NCBI GenBank assembly: GCA_905215125.1
Contig: CAJMOV010000065.1
Span: 1 to 8,889, forward strand
Direction of reading: 5' to 3'
Source of the DNA: an uncultured bacterium
GTDB taxonomy: Bacteria; Bacillota; Clostridia; Oscillospirales; Butyricicoccaceae
Length of the DNA stretch: 8,889 nucleotides
Shown here: one piece after another, positions 5,528-8,889 of the stretch
Layout: each line of letters begins with the position of its first letter
Numbering within the stretch: position 1 is the stretch's first letter
Notes under the pieces: model-generated
Told to the model about the DNA's origin: nothing
The model's input: only the letters and a program-made list of their open reading frames with translations
Database searches by the model: none
Program-made: the position numbers and the translations under genes

Positions 5528-7539
5528 ACCTGATCTTTGCCCTGGCTGGCAATCAAAACTGTGGCAAAACCACCCTGTTCAACCAGCTGACCGGATCCCA
5601 TCAGCACGTCGGCAACTTCCCCGGCGTCACGGTAGAACGCAAGGAAGGGGCGGTGCGCGGGCACCCCGGCTGCGCGGTTGTCGACCTGCCGGGAATTTAC
5701 TCGCTGTCCCCCTATACGTCGGAAGAGGTCGTCACCCGCAACTTTTTACTGCGCGACAAGCCGGACGCCATCATCAATATTGTAGACGCGACCAACATAG
5801 AGCGCAACCTGTACCTCACGCTGCAGCTTATGGAACTCGACGTGCCGATGGTGCTGGCGCTCAATATGATGGACGAGGTGCGCGCCAGCGGCGGCAGCAT
5901 CGACGTATTGGCTTTGGCGCACGGCTTGGGTGTTGACGTCGTCCCTATTGTCGCAAGCCGTGGGGAAGGGGTGCATGAGCTCATCGACAGGGCCATCGCT
6001 GTGGCGCAGGAAAAGCGCCGCCCGGCCCGGCAGGACTTTTGCGCAGGCGAGGTACATAAGGCCGTCCACTCCATTGCCCATATCATCGAGGATCACGCCC
6101 GGGCGGCCGGCGTGCCCCTGCGTTTTGCCGCGACCAAGCTGGTTGAAGGGGACGAGCCCATGCTCAGAGCCCTTGCCGTTCACGAAGGGGACGCGGAGAT
6201 CATCCGCCATATCGTCTGCGACATGGAACAGGCGCTGGGCACTGATCGCGAAGCGGCGCTGGCCGACATGCGCTATGAGTATATCGCCGGGCTGGTCGCC
6301 CGCGCGGTACGCAAGCCGCAGGCGACGGCCGAGCAGCAGCGCTCGCTGAGGATCGACGGGGTTCTGACCCATAAATATTTTGCCATCCCTATTTTCCTGG
6401 GGGTCATGCTGCTCATATTCTGGCTGACCTTTTCCGTCATCGGCGGCACGCTGTCCGATTGGATGGCGGCAGGCATCGATCGGCTGACCGTCCTGGCCGC
6501 TTCAGCGCTGTCCGCCGCCCGCGTCAGCCCGGTCCTGCAGTCGCTCATCATCGACGGCGTCTTTGCCGGGGTGGGCAGCGTGCTTGGCTTTCTGCCAATC
6601 ATTGTAGTGCTCTTTTTCTTCCTGTCCATGCTGGAGGACAGCGGATATATGGCCCGCGTCGCCTTTGTCATGGACAGCCTGCTGCGAAAAATCGGCCTTT
6701 CAGGCCGCAGCTTTGTGCCCATGCTCATCGGCTTCGGCTGTTCGGTTCCCGCCATTATGGCGACGCGCACTCTGCCCGGCGAGCGGGACAAGCGCATGAC
6801 CATCCTGCTCATCCCCTTTATGTCGTGCAGTGCCAAGCTGCCCATTTACGCCGTGTTCACCGCAGCCTTTTTTCCCGAACAAGGGGCCATCGTCATGATG
6901 GGGCTGTACGTTTTTGGAATATTGACCGGCATCCTGGCTGGGTTGCTGCTCAAAAACACCGTGTTCCGCGGCAACCCCGTGCCCTTTGTCATGGAGCTGC
7001 CGGCTTACCGGCTGCCCGGCCTGCAAACCACCCTGCTGCACATGTGGCAGAAGGCCAAGGACTTTATCGTCAAAGCATTCACCATCATTTTCCTGGCGTC
7101 CATTGTCGTGTGGCTGTTGCAGAGCCTGGATTTCGGCTTTAATATGGTAGAGGATCAGGGAAAGAGTATGCTGGCGGCGCTGGGCGGTTGGATTGCCCCC
7201 ATTTTCCGGCCCCTTGGTTTTGGAAATTGGCAGTGCGCCGCCGCCCTTATCACCGGCCTGTGCGCAAAGGAGACGGTGGTCAGCACCTTTATCCAGCTGA
7301 CAGGCTCTGCAGGTACCGCTGAGCTGGCGGCTGTTCTCCCGCAGCTTTTTACGCCGCTGCAGGCCGTGTCCTTCCTGATCTTTACGCTGCTGTACATGCC
7401 GTGCGTCGCAGCCATGGCCGCCGTGCGCAGAGAGATGGGGAGCGGGCTCAAGGCGCTGGGCCTGATGGCCTTCCAGACCGGTGTGGCGTGGCTGATGGCC
7501 TTTCTGATCTACACGGCCGGGCTGGTTCTGGGACTTTGA
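5524..7539 (+). CDS. feoB: FeoB, ferrous iron transport protein B
   Basis: The product is 671 residues, a little shorter than the E. coli protein. It is the inner-membrane Fe(II) transporter with a cytoplasmic G domain. The G domain is complete: G1 GNQNCGKT (9-16), G2 GVT (34-36), G3 DLPG (54-57), G4 NMMD (114-117) and G5 ASRGE (144-148). G1 reads NQNC where enterobacterial FeoB has NPNS. A helical guanine-dissociation-inhibitor-like region follows (about 155-275). The hydrophobic membrane part begins near residue 285 with several helices and two gate-type regions. Conserved cysteine motifs are GFGCSVPA (Cys406), FMSCSAKLP (Cys435) and GLCAKETVVS (Cys580). The gene follows feoA and precedes the small FeoB-associated gene by a single base. 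Confidence 0.97.
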   Translation: MNLIFALAGNQNCGKTTLFNQLTGSHQHVGNFPGVTVERKEGAVRGHPGCAVVDLPGIYSLSPYTSEEVVTRNFLLRDKPDAIINIVDATNIERNLYLTLQLMELDVPMVLALNMMDEVRASGGSIDVLALAHGLGVDVVPIVASRGEGVHELIDRAIAVAQEKRRPARQDFCAGEVHKAVHSIAHIIEDHARAAGVPLRFAATKLVEGDEPMLRALAVHEGDAEIIRHIVCDMEQALGTDREAALADMRYEYIAGLVARAVRKPQATAEQQRSLRIDGVLTHKYFAIPIFLGVMLLIFWLTFSVIGGTLSDWMAAGIDRLTVLAASALSAARVSPVLQSLIIDGVFAGVGSVLGFLPIIVVLFFFLSMLEDSGYMARVAFVMDSLLRKIGLSGRSFVPMLIGFGCSVPAIMATRTLPGERDKRMTILLIPFMSCSAKLPIYAVFTAAFFPEQGAIVMMGLYVFGILTGILAGLLLKNTVFRGNPVPFVMELPAYRLPGLQTTLLHMWQKAKDFIVKAFTIIFLASIVVWLLQSLDFGFNMVEDQGKSMLAALGGWIAPIFRPLGFGNWQCAAALITGLCAKETVVSTFIQLTGSAGTAELAAVLPQLFTPLQAVSFLIFTLLYMPCVAAMAAVRREMGSGLKALGLMAFQTGVAWLMAFLIYTAGLVLGL

Positions 7540-7540
7540 G

Positions 7541-7717
7541 ATGAACGGCGCGTCATGGGCCGTGCTGGCCGTCCTGCTTGTTTTGATTGTTTCGGCCGTC
7601 CGCGTATTGTACCGCCGCAAAGGCTGCTGCGGCCGCGGACGGAGCTGCCGCTGTTGTGAAAAAGGAGAGAAAACGTGCAGAAATCCCGCAGTACGCCCGC
7701 CAAAGGCTCAGCGCTGA
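7541..7717 (+). CDS. FeoB-associated Cys-rich membrane protein
   Basis: This small gene encodes 58 residues and begins one base after the feoB stop, so it probably depends on translational coupling. Residues about 5-24 form a membrane helix (ASWAVLAVLLVLIVSAVRVLY). A short basic, Cys-rich tail follows (RRKGCCGRGRSCRCC, residues 25-39), with a sixth Cys at residue 46. This matches the FeoB_associated family, small membrane proteins found right after feoB in Firmicutes that are thought to take the place of FeoC. The tail after residue 45 overlaps the next gene by 43 bases in another frame and looks unconserved. The cysteines may sense or carry iron or redox state; this is inference. Confidence 0.82.
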   Translation: MNGASWAVLAVLLVLIVSAVRVLYRRKGCCGRGRSCRCCEKGEKTCRNPAVRPPKAQR

Positions 7718-8337
7718 CGCTAGGCGCAATAAAGGCGGCCGTCATCAAAAGCATCCTGGCCGGGCTGATGATCGGCGTCGGCGCGACGGTTTATCTTGCC
7801 TGCGACAGCCGCGTTGCCGGCGCACTGCTCTTTTCAACAGGCCTCATCACCATCTGCAACCAGGGCTACATGCTTATTACCGGAAAGGTCTGCTATGCGC
7901 TGGAAAGCGGGCTGGAAAACATCGTCACACTGCTCGTTATCACGCTGGGCAACCTGGCGGCCTGCCTGCTGTACGGCGCTGCGACGCAGCGGTATATGCC
8001 TGCCATTGCCGAAAAGGCAGCCGATGTCGCCGCGAACAAGCTGCTGCAAAGCGCGGATCAGACCTTTGTTCTCGGCATTCTGTGCGGCATATTGATGTAT
8101 ATTGCCGTCGTCACCTTCCGGCGTCAGCAGGGCATGTCGCGCTATGTCGGCATCGTCACCTGCGTGCCCGCCTTCATCCTGTGTGGCTTTGAGCACTCGG
8201 TAGCCGACGCCGTTTATCTCAGCATGGCCGGCCTGCCGGACGGGTCGATACGTTTTTTGTTCATCGTCCTGATGGGCAACGCCATTGGCGGCCTGCTGTT
8301 CCCTTTGCTGCAAAGGCTTGCCGGAGATAAAGACTGA
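7675..8337 (+). CDS. Short formate/nitrite transporter (FNT) family protein
   Basis: The product is 220 residues starting at GTG 7675, with AAAGGAG ending 7 bases upstream. FNT proteins are pentameric channels for small monovalent anions such as formate, nitrite or hydrosulfide; most are about 260-280 residues, so this is a short form. Visible family traits are KSILAGLMIGVGATVYL (25-41), GALLFSTGLITICNQGYMLITGK (49-71), LGNLAACLLYG (91-101), GILCGILMYIAV (134-145), GFEHSVADAVYL (171-182) and GNAIGGLLFPLL (201-212). The latter two contain the central His174 and the GN..G signature. About six membrane helices fit the hydrophobic pattern. The gene overlaps the FeoB-associated gene and ends just before the operon terminator, so it appears to be co-transcribed with feo. 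The transported ion is unknown. Confidence 0.8.
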   Translation: MQKSRSTPAKGSALTLGAIKAAVIKSILAGLMIGVGATVYLACDSRVAGALLFSTGLITICNQGYMLITGKVCYALESGLENIVTLLVITLGNLAACLLYGAATQRYMPAIAEKAADVAANKLLQSADQTFVLGILCGILMYIAVVTFRRQQGMSRYVGIVTCVPAFILCGFEHSVADAVYLSMAGLPDGSIRFLFIVLMGNAIGGLLFPLLQRLAGDKD

Positions 8338-8342
8338 AGCCT

Positions 8343-8376
8343 GGTCCATCGGCTTTGCCGGTGGACCTTTATCATA
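8343..8376 (+). terminator. Intrinsic terminator of the feo operon
   Basis: GGTCCATCGGC (8343-8353) and GCCGGTGGACC (8357-8367) form an 11-base stem with one G-U pair and a TTT loop, followed by TTTATCAT. It begins 6 bases after the stop of the FNT-like gene. Confidence 0.85.
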
Positions 8377-8385
8377 TGGGACGCA

Positions 8386-8401
8386 TCTGCGCAGGCGCAG
8401 A
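8386..8401. repeat. Short inverted repeat
   Basis: TCTGCG (8386-8391) and CGCAGA (8396-8401) are perfect inverted copies around CAGG. It has no T-tract; its role is unknown. It could be a protein site or part of the terminator region. Confidence 0.4.
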
Positions 8402-8424
8402 ATAAAATGGCCTGACGCCGTCTA

Positions 8425-8459
8425 AAATAAGGGCATTAGAGGCGCAGGGAAATAAGGGC
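8425..8459. repeat. Pair of 10-base direct repeats upstream of a promoter
   Basis: AAATAAGGGC occurs at 8425-8434 and again at 8450-8459, 25 bases apart. The second copy abuts the -35 box of the next promoter, so the two may be binding sites for one regulator. Confidence 0.4.
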
Positions 8460-8488
8460 TTTCCAAAACGGGAAAGCTATGATATACT
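8460..8488 (+). promoter_or_regulatory. Promoter with extended -10
   Basis: TGATATACT (8480-8488) is a TG-extended -10 with a 5/6 hexamer. TTTCCA (8460-8465) is a 4/6 -35 at a 17-base spacing. The start would be near 8494. The inverted repeat GCTTTCC (8458-8464) and GGAAAGC (8471-8477) covers the -35 and the spacer and could be an operator. Confidence 0.7.
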
Positions 8489-8491
8489 TAT

Positions 8492-8611
8492 AAGGTTAAT
8501 AGAATGTTTGCCGCTCCTCTGCGTCACGTCCAGGGCAGCGGTTTAATCAATAAAAATGGAATGAAAAGGCAGACCGGGGCTGTTAACCTTGTAAAGAGGG
8601 TTAGCTTTTTT
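8492..8611 (+). ncRNA. Structured leader or small RNA with alternative pairing
   Basis: The transcript from the promoter at 8460-8488 would run about 118 bases to a terminator. Its 5' end AAGGTTAA (8492-8499) can pair with TTAACCTT (8583-8590), which is also the left arm of the terminator, so the two pairings exclude each other. A central hairpin pairs CCGCT (8511-8515) with AGCGG (8537-8541). I could not match it to T-box, 6S, SRP or a known riboswitch. It may be a regulated leader of the downstream gene or a free small RNA. The exact start matters, since the first bases of AAGGTTAA might not be transcribed. Confidence 0.5.
8582..8611 (+). terminator. Intrinsic terminator inside the leader of the last gene
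   Basis: GTTAACCTT (8582-8590) pairs with AGGGTTAGC (8597-8605) around GTAAAG, with two G-U pairs, and six T residues follow directly (8606-8611). It lies 90 bases before the next start codon. Confidence 0.75.
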
Positions 8612-8666
8612 CTTGCGCGCAAAAAATGACGCTTTTCCACCCGGGATGCCTTGTTATTGAGTATAA

Positions 8667-8695
8667 GCCCTGCAAGACGGGGCGAAAGAATGGAG
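8667..8695 (+). promoter_or_regulatory. Hairpin and ribosome binding site before the last gene
   Basis: GCCCTG (8667-8672) and CGGGGC (8678-8683) form a 6-base stem with a CAAGA loop. The Shine-Dalgarno GGAG (8692-8695) follows, 5 bases before ATG 8701, and supports that start. Confidence 0.5.
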
Positions 8696-8700
8696 ATTTT

Positions 8701-8889
8701 ATGGCACAAAACAAAAAAACAAACAGCCCAGACACGGCCGAGCCGGCGCGCAGCCGGCAAAAGGGACAGACCCAGGGCAGGCGGGCGTCTCAAAAAAGCA
8801 GGGGCGCCGCACAGAACGCCAGGGAAGAGCAGGCAAAAAGCAAAAAGCCGGCGGAAAAAAGCGCCGCGCCCGCGGCGGAAAAGCCCGCC
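8701..8889 (+). CDS. Unidentified protein with basic, low-complexity N-terminus (partial)
   Basis: The frame is open from ATG 8701 to the window edge (63 codons, no stop). The visible part has no signal peptide and no membrane helix. It is rich in Lys, Arg, Ala, Gln, Ser and Pro, starting MAQNKKTNSPDTAEPARSRQ and continuing with KKPAEKSAAPAAEKPA, so it is probably a disordered, positively charged arm. Such N-termini occur on DNA- or RNA-handling proteins, including FtsK/SpoIIIE-type translocases in Clostridia, but nothing here proves that. A GGAG site 5 bases upstream supports the start. The preceding promoter and terminator-containing leader suggest attenuated expression. Confidence 0.7.
   Translation, partial: MAQNKKTNSPDTAEPARSRQKGQTQGRRASQKSRGAAQNAREEQAKSKKPAEKSAAPAAEKPA

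Noticed and set aside
6459..7142. A 227-codon plus-strand frame within feoB
   Set aside because: It is a frame-shifted shadow of the FeoB membrane domain.
7587..8192. A 201-codon plus-strand frame overlapping the Cys-rich gene and the FNT-like gene
   Set aside because: It is out of frame with two convincing genes and its translation is Arg/Cys/His-rich without family features.
8490..8612. Known small RNA classes (tRNA, SRP RNA, 6S RNA, T-box) for the structured RNA
   Set aside because: No tRNA arms, no GGAAGGAAGCA-type SRP loop, no T-box GGTGG.ACCGCG element and no clear 6S bubble were seen.
8609..8626. Palindrome TTGCGCGCAA flanked by T and A runs
   Set aside because: It follows the terminator T-tract and probably reflects that tract next to an A-run; no independent role can be supported.

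Overview
The window (8,889 bases, GC-rich, roughly 60% by eye) looks like the chromosome of a Gram-positive bacterium, probably a high-GC member of the Clostridia. The grounds are lipobox-type signal peptides, strong G-rich ribosome binding sites, a Firmicutes-style feoA-feoB-(Cys-rich small protein) operon, TG-extended -10 promoters, and intrinsic terminators. The species cannot be named from the sequence. I saw no tRNA, rRNA, CRISPR array or insertion sequence.

Layout. (1) 1-940, minus: an unrecognised lipoprotein-like gene with a C-terminal membrane helix and a Pro-rich tail that runs off the left edge. (2) 941-1407: divergent promoters, then a leader with a likely cobalamin (B12) riboswitch and an intrinsic terminator. 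(3) 1408-3219, plus: two genes behind the riboswitch. The first is a secreted alpha/alpha-toroid (prenyltransferase/terpenoid-cyclase-like repeat) protein. The second is a lipoprotein carrying a DUF4430 (transcobalamin C-terminal-like) domain. These match the two halves of vertebrate intrinsic factor/transcobalamin, encoded separately and apparently B12-repressed. (4) 3277-5114, minus: ruvX followed by a membrane-anchored phospholipase D/cardiolipin synthase-like gene, joined by an ATGA stop/start overlap. (5) 5202-8367, plus: a feo operon with a consensus promoter, a leader hairpin, feoA, feoB, a short Cys-rich FeoB-associated membrane protein, and a short formate/nitrite transporter-family protein, ending in a strong terminator. 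(6) 8371-8700: a promoter region, a structured RNA with mutually exclusive pairings and a terminator, then the start of an unidentified basic, low-complexity protein that runs off the right edge.

How the genes work together. The B12-riboswitch pair is the most interesting unit: a soluble or loosely held alpha half plus a lipid-anchored beta half on a long acidic tether could capture corrinoids at the cell surface for an ABC importer encoded elsewhere. The feo operon is a ferrous iron uptake unit and seems to carry a small-anion transporter as its last gene. RuvX and the PLD-like protein are translationally coupled but have no obvious shared pathway.
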